Positions 27,515 through 36,676 of a stretch of 64,000 bases of DNA are shown piece by piece. The DNA comes from an uncultured Anaeroplasmataceae bacterium (GTDB taxonomy: Bacteria; Bacillota_I; Bacilli_A; Acholeplasmatales; Anaeroplasmataceae), in contig CAKQDS010000004.1 in NCBI GenBank assembly GCA_934229535.1, forward strand, positions 28,940 to 92,939, written 5' to 3'. Position numbers and translations under genes: made by a program. How positions within the stretch are numbered: the stretch's first letter is position 1; the number at the start of each line of letters is the position of its first letter. Under the pieces are notes generated by a model, which did not search any database, had not been told where the DNA came from, and saw nothing but the letters and a program-made list of their open reading frames with translations.

Positions 27515-27880
27515 ATTTGGTTAAGTTTAATTAGAGATGATTTTCCTTTTATAGTTATTAAAGATGATGGTAAGGTAGTTGGCTATGCTTATTTAAATTA
27601 TTTTAATACAAGAAGTGCTTATAAAATTAGTGCTGATTTATCGATATATATTTCTTATAGCTATACAAAAAGACATATTGATAAAATATTATTTGATGAA
27701 ATAATTAAACAAGCTAAGGCAAAAGGGATAAAAAATATTATTTCTATTATCACTAGTGAAAATAATGCTTCAGTTGCCTTTCATGAAAAAAATGGATTTA
27801 TAAGGGAAGGCTATCTTAAGGATGTTGCGAACAAGTTTAATAGGAGTATTTCAATATATTATTATCGATTAGCTATCTAA
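27515..27880 (+). pseudogene. N-truncated phosphinothricin-type GNAT acetyltransferase
   Basis: An open frame of ~120 codons without a usable start codon ends at TAA 27878-27880. It reads VGYAYLNYFNTRSAY, then a beta-strand DLSIYIS, and ISIITSENNASVAFHEKNGF plus REGYLKDVANKF, the typical end of Pat/YwnH-like N-acetyltransferases. The first ~50 residues of the family are missing. Third gene remnant in a row between tRNA-Pro and tRNA-Gly. Confidence 0.7.
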
Positions 27881-27999
27881 TAGATAAAGGAATTAATAAA
27901 TAATTTATTAAAAAATAGTGAAAATTAATTGAATATATGTTAAAATGTATATGTAAGTGTTTTACTTATAAAAAAATATTGAAAAATGTAATTTTTGTA

Positions 28000-28028
28000 T
28001 TGACAGATATTTTATTATATGGTATTAT
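28000..28028 (+). promoter_or_regulatory. Promoter of tRNA-Gly
   Basis: Consensus TTGACA (28000-28005), 17-nt spacer, TATTAT (28023-28028). It lies 41 nt before the tRNA. Confidence 0.8.
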
Positions 28029-28068
28029 ATTGGAGCATTAAGTTTTCTTAGTGCTTAATCATATACAT

Positions 28069-28142
28069 GCAGGTGTAGTTTAATGGTAGAACTTCAGCCT
28101 TCCAAGCTGACTACGTGAGTTCGATTCTCATCACCTGCTCCA
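28069..28142 (+). tRNA. tRNA-Gly (anticodon TCC)
   Basis: 74 nt: acceptor GCAGGTG/CACCTGC, anticodon stem TCAGC/GCTGA with loop CTTCCAA, encoded CCA end. Confidence 0.95.
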
Positions 28143-28152
28143 AATGATATTT

Positions 28153-28180
28153 AGGTTCAATGCAAATTGAACTTTTTTTT
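28153..28180 (+). terminator. Terminator of tRNA-Gly
   Basis: GTTCAAT - 4 nt - ATTGAAC followed by eight T. Confidence 0.85.
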
Positions 28181-28197
28181 ATGCTTGGTGAGGATTT

Positions 28198-29448
28198 ATG
28201 GATAAGAATTGTAGAATTGCGATTATAGGTGCTGGACCAGCTGGTATAACGGCCTCATTCTATTTAGAAAAAAATGGATTTACAAATTATGAGATACTTG
28301 AACGTGAGGATCATGTTGGTGGAAAATGCTTTTCGCCATATTACAAAGGTAAACGATATGATATGGGAGCTATTTTAGGAGCACCAAGCTATGATGTTGT
28401 TCAAGAAATGATGAAAGATTGTGGCATCAAAATTGATGGTGATAAGATATATGCGGAAATGCGTGATTATCTTAGTGGCGAATTGACAAGTCTTGCCCCT
28501 AGTGAGAGTAGAATGATTTTAAGAGAAATTAGAACTCTTAAAAAACTTTTAAATGAAAAATATCAAGGCTATGATGAAATAGGACATTTAAATACTAATC
28601 CAGATTTGATGGTTACCTTTAGTGAATTTTGTAAAAAGAACGATTTGAATAATATTGAAAAGGTATTTATTAATCCTTTTACATCCTTTGGTTATGGTTA
28701 TTTAGATGAAATTCCTGCCATTTATGTTTTAAAATATTTAGATATGGCTACACTTAATTATTTTTTAAAGGAAGAACTTTGGAGCTTTAATGATGGTACG
28801 CAAAGCCTTTGGGAAAGAATTTCTAATAAGCTAAAAAATCAGCCAATCTTGAATGTTAAGATTGAAAATATTCAAAGAGAGAATAATATTGTCACTATTA
28901 AGACAAATTTATTTACTAGAGAATATGATTATTTAATTGTGACATCACCTTTAGATCATCTTTATAAATTTATGAATTTAAATGAAATAGAAAAGAATTT
29001 GTTTTCTAAAATTGAAACAATTGACTATAAGGTGTTTGCTGTTACATTAAAGAATTATCCTAAGAAGACTTGCTATATTCAAGGTAATATGTATAGAAGA
29101 AGATTAGGCCATACGATGATTTATTTTGTTAAATGGCCTATGGATGAAGAACAGGTTGTAACATTATATGCAATTGGTGATAAAAAACTAAAAACAAGTG
29201 AAATTACCAAAATGCTTTATGATGATATGGAGCTTTGTGGTTATCCTATAAGGAATATTGTTCTTGAAAAGGATTGGTATTATTTTCCTCATGTTAATAC
29301 AGCTAATTATTTAGCAGGCTGGTATAAGGATGTTGAAGCTTTACAGGGTAATTTAAATACATTTTATGCTGGTGAGGTTTTAAGCTTCGGTGATATGGAG
29401 GAAACTTCTGCTTATTCAAAGAATATTATAGATAAATATTTTAAATAA
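28198..29448 (+). CDS. FAD-dependent amine-oxidase-like oxidoreductase
   Basis: 416 residues. Dinucleotide-binding AIIGAGPAGITASFYLE at residues 8-24, then EREDHVGGKCFSPYYKGKRYD (FAD contact). Residues ~230-300 carry a second Rossmann-type strand, and the C-terminal part ends FYAGEVLSFGDMEETSAYSKN, matching the final FAD strand of the amine oxidase/protoporphyrinogen oxidase family (NAD-binding_8). Substrate is not evident; no carotenoid or fatty-acid neighbours are present. Likely cytosolic. It follows tRNA-Gly's terminator with SD GGTGAGGA. Confidence 0.75.
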   Translation: MDKNCRIAIIGAGPAGITASFYLEKNGFTNYEILEREDHVGGKCFSPYYKGKRYDMGAILGAPSYDVVQEMMKDCGIKIDGDKIYAEMRDYLSGELTSLAPSESRMILREIRTLKKLLNEKYQGYDEIGHLNTNPDLMVTFSEFCKKNDLNNIEKVFINPFTSFGYGYLDEIPAIYVLKYLDMATLNYFLKEELWSFNDGTQSLWERISNKLKNQPILNVKIENIQRENNIVTIKTNLFTREYDYLIVTSPLDHLYKFMNLNEIEKNLFSKIETIDYKVFAVTLKNYPKKTCYIQGNMYRRRLGHTMIYFVKWPMDEEQVVTLYAIGDKKLKTSEITKMLYDDMELCGYPIRNIVLEKDWYYFPHVNTANYLAGWYKDVEALQGNLNTFYAGEVLSFGDMEETSAYSKNIIDKYFK

Positions 29449-29451
29449 TAG

Positions 29452-29480
29452 TTGCACAAAAATAAAAAATATAATATAAT
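29452..29480 (+). promoter_or_regulatory. Promoter of the HD-domain gene
   Basis: TTGCAC (29452-29457), 17-nt A-rich spacer, TATAAT (29475-29480), 32 nt before the ATG. Confidence 0.7.
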
Positions 29481-29511
29481 AATAAAAATAAGAAATTAAG
29501 GAGATGGTTTT

Positions 29512-29955
29512 ATGCAAAATTTATATATTTCAGAAAACAAACTAAAGCACTCAATTGGCGTAGCTAGATATATGCAAAAATATGCACAGGAGAAGCTATT
29601 AAATGAGGATTTAGCTAGAGAATTTTTCGTTTTAGGATATCTTCATGATATTGGTGAAGAGTTTGTTTATGATAAGAAGGACCACGCTCATGCTGGTGGT
29701 GAGCTTTTAAAGGCTCAAAAGTATAAATATTGGAAAGAGGTTTACTATCATGGTGATCCTAATACACCATATATTTCTCCAGCATTGATGGTTTTAAATT
29801 TAGCTGAATTATGTGTTCAAAATGATGGCACAGTTTGTACAATTGAGCAAAAGCTTAATCGTTTAAAGGAAAAATTTGGAGAGAACTCAGTTCAATACAA
29901 AAATACGAAGGCTTTAGCTGATATGGTTAGAACAACCCCAATTGTTATAAAATAA
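29512..29955 (+). CDS. HD-superfamily metal-dependent phosphohydrolase-like protein
   Basis: 147 residues. HSIGVARYM (first metal His, residue ~13), LHDIGEE (HD, ~44) and HAHAGGELL (~57) form the HD pattern; a downstream Asp corresponds to the last ligand in ...NLAELCVQNDG. Short single-domain HD proteins hydrolyse phosphate monoesters or nucleotides (e.g. YqeK-like Ap4A hydrolases). It is shorter than YqeK and lacks a neighbouring nadD, so the substrate is open. SD AAGGAGATGG; monocistronic, with its own promoter and terminator. Confidence 0.7.
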   Translation: MQNLYISENKLKHSIGVARYMQKYAQEKLLNEDLAREFFVLGYLHDIGEEFVYDKKDHAHAGGELLKAQKYKYWKEVYYHGDPNTPYISPALMVLNLAELCVQNDGTVCTIEQKLNRLKEKFGENSVQYKNTKALADMVRTTPIVIK

Positions 29956-29977
29956 AGTTCCTTTTGGGACTTTTTTC
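29955..29977 (+). terminator. Terminator of the HD-domain gene
   Basis: AAGTTCC - 4 nt - GGGACTT with TTTTT tail directly after the stop codon. Confidence 0.75.
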
Positions 29978-29991
29978 TTTGTGAGGTAAAT

Positions 29992-30699
29992 ATGAGATTA
30001 GATAAAATGCTTGCCCATTTAAATTATGGTTCAAGAAGTGAAGTTAAAAAGCTTATTCGTAAGGGCTTTGTTATGGTCAATGGTGAAATTATTTTAGATG
30101 ATGATTATAATATTAAGGAAGACGATGAGGTTACCATTTTTGGTGATAAGGTGTCATATGAGGAAAAGCTTTATTTTATGTTAAATAAACCGAAAAATGT
30201 AGTTAGTGCGACCTTTGATTATTATGATAAAACCGTAATAGATTTTTTTCTGGGCTATGAAAAAAGAAATCTTTTTCCTGTTGGAAGACTTGATATTGAT
30301 ACTACAGGCTTACTTATAATTACTAATGATGGTGAATTAGCTCATATGCTATTAAGCCCTAAACGCCATGTATATAAAACATATAAGGCTACATTGGATA
30401 AGAAATTTAATTCAAACGATATTAAGCCTTTGGAAAATGGTGTAACTCTTGATGATGGCTATGTTACTCTTCCTGCAAGAATTGAAAGCTTTGAGGAAAA
30501 TATTGTATATATTTCAATTCGTGAAGGTAAGTATCATCAGGTTAAAAGAATGTTTCAGGCTTTTGATTATGATGTAGTAGAATTAAACAGAGAATCATTT
30601 GGACCTTTAAAGCTTGATTCTAATTTAAACCTTGGTGAATATCGTCTTTTAACCAAGGAAGAATTAGATTTACTTATGAAAAGCTATGAAAATAAGTAA
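29992..30699 (+). CDS. RsuA-type 16S rRNA pseudouridine synthase
   Basis: 235 residues. N-terminal S4 RNA-binding domain (MRLDKMLAHLNYGSRSEVKKLI, residues 1-50). Catalytic domain with LYFMLNKPKNVVSA near 60, FPVGRLDIDTTGLLIITND near 95 holding the catalytic Asp in GRLDxxTxGLL, and REGKYHQVKRMF near 180. Isomerises a specific uridine in rRNA (U516 in E. coli 16S for RsuA). RsuA versus RluB cannot be settled by eye; the short length favours RsuA. Confidence 0.9.
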   Translation: MRLDKMLAHLNYGSRSEVKKLIRKGFVMVNGEIILDDDYNIKEDDEVTIFGDKVSYEEKLYFMLNKPKNVVSATFDYYDKTVIDFFLGYEKRNLFPVGRLDIDTTGLLIITNDGELAHMLLSPKRHVYKTYKATLDKKFNSNDIKPLENGVTLDDGYVTLPARIESFEENIVYISIREGKYHQVKRMFQAFDYDVVELNRESFGPLKLDSNLNLGEYRLLTKEELDLLMKSYENK

Positions 30700-30725
30700 T
30701 GAAAGTGAAATTTAAGTGAAATCGC

Positions 30726-30754
30726 TTTACAATTATGTAATTTTATGTTAATAT
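30726..30754 (+). promoter_or_regulatory. Promoter of the candidate small RNA / helicase leader
   Basis: TTTACA (30726-30731), 17-nt spacer, TAATAT (30749-30754). The expected start is near 30761. Confidence 0.55.
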
Positions 30755-30760
30755 ATAGCT

Positions 30761-30874
30761 ATCTTATGTAAAACGTTTCCATTGTTTTTACAGAGTATAG
30801 GAAGCAAAGAGAAAAAGGAAAAAGGAGAAAACAAAATAGTTTGTTTTAGGCTTGGTGGTTCGAGCCTTTTTTTT
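30761..30874 (+). ncRNA. Candidate small RNA or attenuated leader (~114 nt)
   Basis: Between a promoter (30726-30754) and an intrinsic terminator (AGGCTTG/CGAGCCT stem 30848-30867, eight T to 30874) there is no ORF of any size. The 5' part folds as TGTAAAA/TTTTACA (30767-30773 with 30786-30792), followed by a ~45-nt almost pure purine linker (30793-30839) containing repeated AAGGA/AGGAG elements, then the terminator. The AAACGTTT palindrome near 30771-30778 looks like a LacI-family operator core. The helicase ATG is 62 nt downstream, so this could also be its attenuated leader. No Rfam family recognised. Confidence 0.45.
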
Positions 30875-30935
30875 GCTTTTAAATTGGTTAAAGTGATGGT
30901 ATAATATCCTTAATAAGAATTTGGTTGGTGATAGT

Positions 30936-33900
30936 ATGGATCTAAAGAAAAAAATAGAGGTTTATCAAAAGAAACTACTTGATATTGGTAGAAAGAATAA
31001 GCTTATAAATTTTCGTTTTAGTCTTTCATCTAATGTGATGATGCTAAATGATGATTTTTTTGATTGCTTTAATAAGCTTGTTGATGGCTTTGAATTTAAT
31101 ATTGCTAAGCTATTCTCTGATAGCTTAGGAAATGAAAAATGCAGTGAAAAGGAAATATTTGCAAGTGGTGTTAAAATTAAAAGAGAAGATACCTATTCCT
31201 ATGAGGAAATAAGAACGATAAAAAATAGATTTTCACCATTAAAAAATGTTAATTATCTATATCCACTAACTAATAGTATTGTTTTGACAAAAACATTAAA
31301 TAATTTAATTAGTAAGGCTAATGTTTTTTATGAGGAAAATGGCATTAATGTTTTATATTTAGCCTTTGGTTTTTTAGAGTATGCTGATATTGAGGGTAAT
31401 AGTTGCTTATCACCACTTTGCTTATTGCCTGTTTCAATTGAGCGTAAGACTATAAATAACACCTACAAGCTTAAGGCCTTAGATGATGGTTATATTCATA
31501 ATGAAACCTTAATTTATAAGCTACTAATGGAGAACAAGCTTAAGCTTCCAAAGCTACTTGAACATGAGGGCTTAGAGGATTATTTATTAAGGATAGAGGA
31601 ATTTGCTAAAAAAAATAATTTTACTATTAAGAAGGAGATAGCCCTTGGCTTATTTTCTTTTAATAAAATAAAGATGTATGAGGATATTGAAGCAAATTTA
31701 GATGCTTATTTAAATAGTGATATTTTGCTTGCACTTAGTGGAAATAAAGCTTTATCTGGTAATTCGAGTATTAATAATTTAGAAAATTTAGAGGTTTTGC
31801 CAGCTGATTATTCACAAATGGAAGCTATTAAAAGGGCTAAAAAAGGTGAATCATTTGTTTTACAAGGTCCTCCAGGCTGTGGTAAGAGTCAAACAATTAC
31901 TAATATAATTGGTGAGCTTATCGCTCAAAATAAAAGTGTTTTATTTGTTTGTGAAAAGAAGGCAGCCTTAGATGTTGTTTATAAAAATTTAGCTAAAAGA
32001 GGACTTCAAGATTTTTGTTTAGCTTTGCATGATCCTAAGGTAGATAAGAAGGATATAATTTTAGATATATATAAGAATTTAGAGGCAATTCAAAATAAAA
32101 AAATAACATTATCCAATAAGGCTTTAGATGTCTATGATTCCTACCATACTAATCAAAATATTTTAGATTCTTATTTGAAGGCTTTAAATAGTGAACCATT
32201 TAGAAATATTTCTACCTTTGATTTAATAAATTTATATTATGAAAATATTAATGCTAAATCAATTAGTTTTGATTTTAAGGGCTTAAATATTTTTGATTTT
32301 AAATCTGAATTAGAGCAATTTAATTTAAAATATTTGAGTTTAGGTAAAAATGATAATATTTTTAGAGGCTTTAAGCTTGATAAACTAGATATAGTAGAAA
32401 AGGATTTATTACTTAAGGCATTAAAGAATTTTAGAAAAATTTTAGAGAATGTTTTAAGAAATCAAACATTTACAAGGCTTCAATGCTTTCAAATAGATTC
32501 AATTGCGGATTATTTTAAGTCTTTGCCACTATATGAATTCATTCTTAGTGTGCCTTGTCAAATACCACTAGAATATTTTTCATTTAAGGACTGGGACAAT
32601 AAGAACAATGCTTTAAATGAGGTAAATAATAAGTGGCAGCAATATAATTCCTTAGCTAAAAATATTATTGAAAAATATGACGATGATATTTTTAAATTAG
32701 ATATAAGTAAAAATTTAGAGGTTGTTAAGGCTAATTCTTCATTTACAAGAATTTTTAATAAGGAATATAAGAAAGCTAAGAAAGAAATGGAGTCTCATTT
32801 AAGAAGATATTCTAAATTGAAATACAAATATTTATTTAATGATTTAAAAGAAATTGAAGAAATCATTAAAGCCAAAAAGGATATTTTGCTTGATGATTTA
32901 ACATTTAGGACTAACTTTAAGGAATTTTATTTTGGAGAAAGCACAGATTTTTCAAAGCTTTTAGCAGTTATTGAATATTTGAATAAATATAAAAAATATG
33001 AAGACGAGCTAAAGGCTAGAGCTATTAATTTTGAAGCTCTTTTGAATGACTTAGCAAATAAGAATTTAAGCGAATATTCAGCAGAATATAATCTTATTTT
33101 ACCATATAAGGATTTATTAGATAATGGCTTTAAGGCTTATAATAAATATTTCGATGCTATTGATGAAAGCCTAGAGGAGCTACTTGTAAGAATTAATGAG
33201 CAAATAAGAGATATATCATTAATAAGTGAGTATTTGGAGTATAAGCGAAATAAAAAAATTCTTGATGAAAAATGTGATGGTATTTCTGATATATTAGAAA
33301 ATGATGGTATTGAGGCAGTATATAAGGCCTTTGCTAAGGAGAATTTAATTAAGATTGCCTCAGAATATAATTTGAATAGTGATTTTAATTATATGATGAA
33401 GCAATTTGGTAATGACTATAAAGAGATAATTGATTTTTCTAATATCAAAATTGTGGAGCTAGTTAGTAAAAATTGGCCACAAATTGATAGTATTTATGCT
33501 TCAAGTGAAGAGGTTACAAATCTTAAAATTGAGGCAAATAAAAAGAAGAAGCTTAAACCACTTAAGGATACATTTAAAGCATCTGCTAGTTTACTAACTA
33601 AGCTAAAGCCTTGCTTTATGATGTCACCATTAAGTGTTACAATGTTTTTGGATATAAATAGCTTTAAATTTGATACAGTTATTTTTGATGAAGCAAGTCA
33701 GCTTACAGGAGAAAATGCTATTGGTTCATGTGTAAGAGCTAAATCTATAATTGTTTGTGGTGATCAGGAGCAGCTACCACCTACATCATTCTTTAATACG
33801 GAAATTAATGATGATAATGATGTAGAATATGATGTATTTGAATCAATATTAGATGAAGCAAGGGCCATGCTTCCAAGCATTATGCTTAAATGGCATTATA

Positions 33901-35462
33901 GAAGTAAAAATGAAGCATTAATAGCTTATTCAAATAAAGAAATTTATCATGATCTTTTAACATTTAAGGAGCCTTATTTGTTAAGAGAAAATGAAGGCCT
34001 TAGTTACATATATGTAAATGATGGCTATTTCGATAGGGGTAAAAGTAGAGTAAATATTAAGGAAGCTAAAAAAACACTTGAATTAATTTTAAATCATGCA
34101 GCTACTATGAAGGATAAGTCTTTAGGTGTAGTAACATTTAATATTGCAATGCAAAATTTAATTATTGAGCTTGTAAATCAGGAAAGAGCATATAATAAAG
34201 AACTAGATGAATTTTTATCTAATGAAAATATTGATCCATTCTTTGTTAAAAATTTGGAAACTGTTCAAGGTGATGAACGTGATCATATAATTTTAACAAT
34301 TGGTTATGCTAAGGATTTAGATGGTAAGCTTAGTATGAATTTTGGTCCTTTAAATCAAAGTGGTGGCTATAAAAGACTTAATGTAGCAATTACTAGAGCT
34401 AAAGAAAAGATGAGTGTTGTTGGTTCGATTCTTCCAAGCGACTTCAAATTAGATAAGACAACTGCAAAGGGCGTAGAGATGCTTTGTGGCTATATTGATT
34501 TTGCTATGAAGAATAAAGGATCTATGGCTAAAGAATTAAATAATACACCAATTGTTTTAGATTTAGTTAAAGAATTAAATAGTCAAGGATATATTACGAA
34601 CACGTCTATTGGTGATAGTCCTATTAAAATTGATATCGGTATTCTAGATTCTAACAATAATGAATATATGTTAGGTATAATTGTTGATGGTGTTAGCTAT
34701 AAAAACAATCCATCAAGCTTGGATCGTAATTATCTTTTCGATTCAGTTTTAAAATCACGTGGTTGGAATATTTATCACTTATTTAGCTTTAATTATCTGA
34801 ATAATAAAGATGGTGTGCTAAAGGAAATCAAGAAGCTTTTAGTAAATGATGAAAAAGAAAATGATAATATAGATGTTAATACAAACAATGACTATTCAGA
34901 GCTTGAAACGGCTGAGGTTTTAAGGGCTAAGGATTTATTTTTACCATATCCAAATGTTTTAGGAATTGTTGATAATATTAATCAGGAGTCAATCTCTAAA
35001 AGTGAGAAGCTATATAAGGTTATTAGTGCTTGCTCACCAATTCATATTGATGAATTATTAAAGGCAGTCTTACCTATCTATGAAAAGACTAAATTAATTG
35101 AAAGTACTAAGAAATTGATATTAGATGATTTAACAATATTGCAAAATGATAAAAAAATTATAAAATCAAATTATTATGTTTTATTAAAGGGTCAAATATT
35201 TGATATTAAGTTTAGAAGACATGATGAATTAAATAGCTATTTAAGACCAGTTGAGCATATTTTTACTGAAGAAATTGCTTCGGGAATATTAAGCATTGTA
35301 AAAAATACCGAGGTTATCGATAAAATGAGCCTTTACACATTGTTAAATAATTTATTAGGCTACCAAAAGCTTAGTAAAAATACAATTCAAATCTTTGATA
35401 GAGCGCTTAATTCCTTGGAAGCTCTAATTAATATTGAAAATGGTAAGATAAGTGAAAGATAA
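30936..35462 (+). CDS. DUF4011/COG1112-type superfamily 1 helicase with degraded endonuclease-like domain
   Basis: 1508 residues from ATG 30936 (SD GGTTGGTGAT 30923-30932; the TTG at 30921 is upstream of this SD). Order: DUF4011-like N-terminus (KKLLDIGRKNKLINFR, 10-25); Walker A GPPGCGKSQT near 310; long coiled insertion ~400-880; Walker B FDEASQ near 919; GDQEQLPPT near 945; SF1 C-terminal motifs WHYRSKNEAL (~985), TVQGDERD (~1110) and AITRAKE (~1152). Residues ~1230-1290 match the Vsr/MTES_1575 nuclease fold (IDIGILD, VDGVSY, DRNYLFDSVLKSRGW), and ~1325-1440 match DUF3320. The nuclease Glu of the IExDG motif is Ile here. Similar proteins occur in defence contexts, but no partner defence gene is present. 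Confidence 0.8.
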   Translation: MDLKKKIEVYQKKLLDIGRKNKLINFRFSLSSNVMMLNDDFFDCFNKLVDGFEFNIAKLFSDSLGNEKCSEKEIFASGVKIKREDTYSYEEIRTIKNRFSPLKNVNYLYPLTNSIVLTKTLNNLISKANVFYEENGINVLYLAFGFLEYADIEGNSCLSPLCLLPVSIERKTINNTYKLKALDDGYIHNETLIYKLLMENKLKLPKLLEHEGLEDYLLRIEEFAKKNNFTIKKEIALGLFSFNKIKMYEDIEANLDAYLNSDILLALSGNKALSGNSSINNLENLEVLPADYSQMEAIKRAKKGESFVLQGPPGCGKSQTITNIIGELIAQNKSVLFVCEKKAALDVVYKNLAKRGLQDFCLALHDPKVDKKDIILDIYKNLEAIQNKKITLSNKALDVYDSYHTNQNILDSYLKALNSEPFRNISTFDLINLYYENINAKSISFDFKGLNIFDFKSELEQFNLKYLSLGKNDNIFRGFKLDKLDIVEKDLLLKALKNFRKILENVLRNQTFTRLQCFQIDSIADYFKSLPLYEFILSVPCQIPLEYFSFKDWDNKNNALNEVNNKWQQYNSLAKNIIEKYDDDIFKLDISKNLEVVKANSSFTRIFNKEYKKAKKEMESHLRRYSKLKYKYLFNDLKEIEEIIKAKKDILLDDLTFRTNFKEFYFGESTDFSKLLAVIEYLNKYKKYEDELKARAINFEALLNDLANKNLSEYSAEYNLILPYKDLLDNGFKAYNKYFDAIDESLEELLVRINEQIRDISLISEYLEYKRNKKILDEKCDGISDILENDGIEAVYKAFAKENLIKIASEYNLNSDFNYMMKQFGNDYKEIIDFSNIKIVELVSKNWPQIDSIYASSEEVTNLKIEANKKKKLKPLKDTFKASASLLTKLKPCFMMSPLSVTMFLDINSFKFDTVIFDEASQLTGENAIGSCVRAKSIIVCGDQEQLPPTSFFNTEINDDNDVEYDVFESILDEARAMLPSIMLKWHYRSKNEALIAYSNKEIYHDLLTFKEPYLLRENEGLSYIYVNDGYFDRGKSRVNIKEAKKTLELILNHAATMKDKSLGVVTFNIAMQNLIIELVNQERAYNKELDEFLSNENIDPFFVKNLETVQGDERDHIILTIGYAKDLDGKLSMNFGPLNQSGGYKRLNVAITRAKEKMSVVGSILPSDFKLDKTTAKGVEMLCGYIDFAMKNKGSMAKELNNTPIVLDLVKELNSQGYITNTSIGDSPIKIDIGILDSNNNEYMLGIIVDGVSYKNNPSSLDRNYLFDSVLKSRGWNIYHLFSFNYLNNKDGVLKEIKKLLVNDEKENDNIDVNTNNDYSELETAEVLRAKDLFLPYPNVLGIVDNINQESISKSEKLYKVISACSPIHIDELLKAVLPIYEKTKLIESTKKLILDDLTILQNDKKIIKSNYYVLLKGQIFDIKFRRHDELNSYLRPVEHIFTEEIASGILSIVKNTEVIDKMSLYTLLNNLLGYQKLSKNTIQIFDRALNSLEALINIENGKISER

Positions 35463-36195
35463 ATATAAATGCTTAAAAAATAAAATGGTGCTTGTCACAG
35501 GCGCCAATGGTATTTTAGGATATAATATTTGCCTTAATCTTTTAAAAATAGGTGCTAATCTTTGTGTGATTTGTAGAAATGAGGAAAAGACTAATAATTT
35601 AATTAGTGATTTAACTAAAAAATATAAAAAAGCAAAAATTATAGGCTTTTCCTTGGATTTTGCAAATATTAATTATGTTAAGGAATTTTTTAATGATTTT
35701 AAGGTTAAGATTGATTATTGTGTGCTAAATGCGGCAACCTCGGTTGGTAATTATGACTATATGTATAAGGTTAATACTTTAGCTTCAATTGCAATTTATG
35801 AAGAATTAAAGAGCTTAGACGTTAAGTTTTGTTATGTATGCTCTATTTCCTATAAGAAGAAAAATATTTATAAAGATGATTATGCCTATACTAAATGGCA
35901 GGCTATGAATTATTTTTATTGCAATGACCAAGCAAATTTAGTTAATTTTGCTCATCCAGGCTTAGTTATGTCAAAATTATTTTTAGAAAGAAGAAAACAT
36001 AAGTGCTTAATGAAGCTTATAGGTTTATTTTTACCTAAAGCAAAAATAAATTCTTTTACGGTAATAAAAGCGTTAATAATGAAGTCTAATAAAAGATATA
36101 TTATCACACCTAATTTTTTAGAGCTATATGGCAAAGGGCATAAAAGAAAACTTAATAAAAAATATTTTAAAGAGGAAAAAAATGATAGAGATTGA
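35452..36195 (+). CDS. Short-chain dehydrogenase/reductase family protein
   Basis: 247 residues, GTG start overlapping the helicase stop by 11 nt. NAD(P)-binding VTGANGILGYNI (TGxxxGxG) near residue 15, LNAATS (NAG equivalent) near 93, active-site YAYTKWQ (YxxxK) near 143 preceded by SIS. The C-terminal half is basic and shorter than usual. Substrate unknown. Coupling to the helicase and Smr genes is unusual for an SDR and may simply be operon packing. Confidence 0.75.
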   Translation: MKDKYKCLKNKMVLVTGANGILGYNICLNLLKIGANLCVICRNEEKTNNLISDLTKKYKKAKIIGFSLDFANINYVKEFFNDFKVKIDYCVLNAATSVGNYDYMYKVNTLASIAIYEELKSLDVKFCYVCSISYKKKNIYKDDYAYTKWQAMNYFYCNDQANLVNFAHPGLVMSKLFLERRKHKCLMKLIGLFLPKAKINSFTVIKALIMKSNKRYIITPNFLELYGKGHKRKLNKKYFKEEKNDRD

Positions 36196-36508
36196 TATCC
36201 ATGAGGGTCATCCTAAGGTTGATGTGGCAATTAAGAATTTGGAAGAGCAAATAAAACTTTTTAAGCGCCAAAATAAAAAAGCAATATGTGTTATTACTGG
36301 TTATGGAAGTAAAGGTGGCAGTCATAAAATAAAGAATGCCACAATTGAATATTTAGATATGCAAAAAGGTAAATTAGTTAAGGATTATATTCTTGGCGAA
36401 AATATAGATATGTTTAACATTATTTATCAAAAGTTTTCTTATCAGCATTTAATAGATGAAGATATGAAAAAAAAGCATAATAAAGGGGCAATTGTAGTAA
36501 TATTGTGA
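36182..36508 (+). CDS. Smr-domain protein
   Basis: 108 residues from ATG 36182 (SD GAGGA at 36172-36176); an earlier ATG at 36128 lies inside the SDR gene. The Smr pattern is clear: IDIHEGHP (DxH) near residue 4, VITGYGSKGGSHKIKNATIEYL (TGxGxxx...G) around residue 40. Smr domains are nicking endonucleases or RNA-binding modules, as in MutS2 and ribosome-collision nucleases. Here it is stand-alone. It overlaps the SDR stop by 14 nt. Confidence 0.75.
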   Translation: MIEIDIHEGHPKVDVAIKNLEEQIKLFKRQNKKAICVITGYGSKGGSHKIKNATIEYLDMQKGKLVKDYILGENIDMFNIIYQKFSYQHLIDEDMKKKHNKGAIVVIL

Positions 36509-36601
36509 TTGCTCATTTAAAAGAAAAACATAGATTTAATTGGCTTGAATAAATAGAACTATGAAAAGGCCTTTATTTTGACAATAAATATATTTATGTT
36601 G

Positions 36602-36627
36602 AGTGTAGAATAATCTGCACTTTTTTT
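36602..36627 (+). terminator. Terminator after the helicase-SDR-Smr operon
   Basis: AGTGTAGA - 4 nt - TCTGCACT followed by six more T. It lies ~95 nt past the Smr stop; the sequence between holds no gene. Confidence 0.75.
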
Positions 36628-36676
36628 ACATTTTTTTACATTAAAAAACAAAAATCAAAAATGTGTTTTGTAGTTA

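Noticed and set aside
30771..30785. Exact CcpA cre site in the leader at 30.77 kb
   Set aside because: TGTAAAACGTTTCCA has five instead of four bases between TG and CG, so it does not fit the cre consensus; only the AAACGTTT core is LacI-like.
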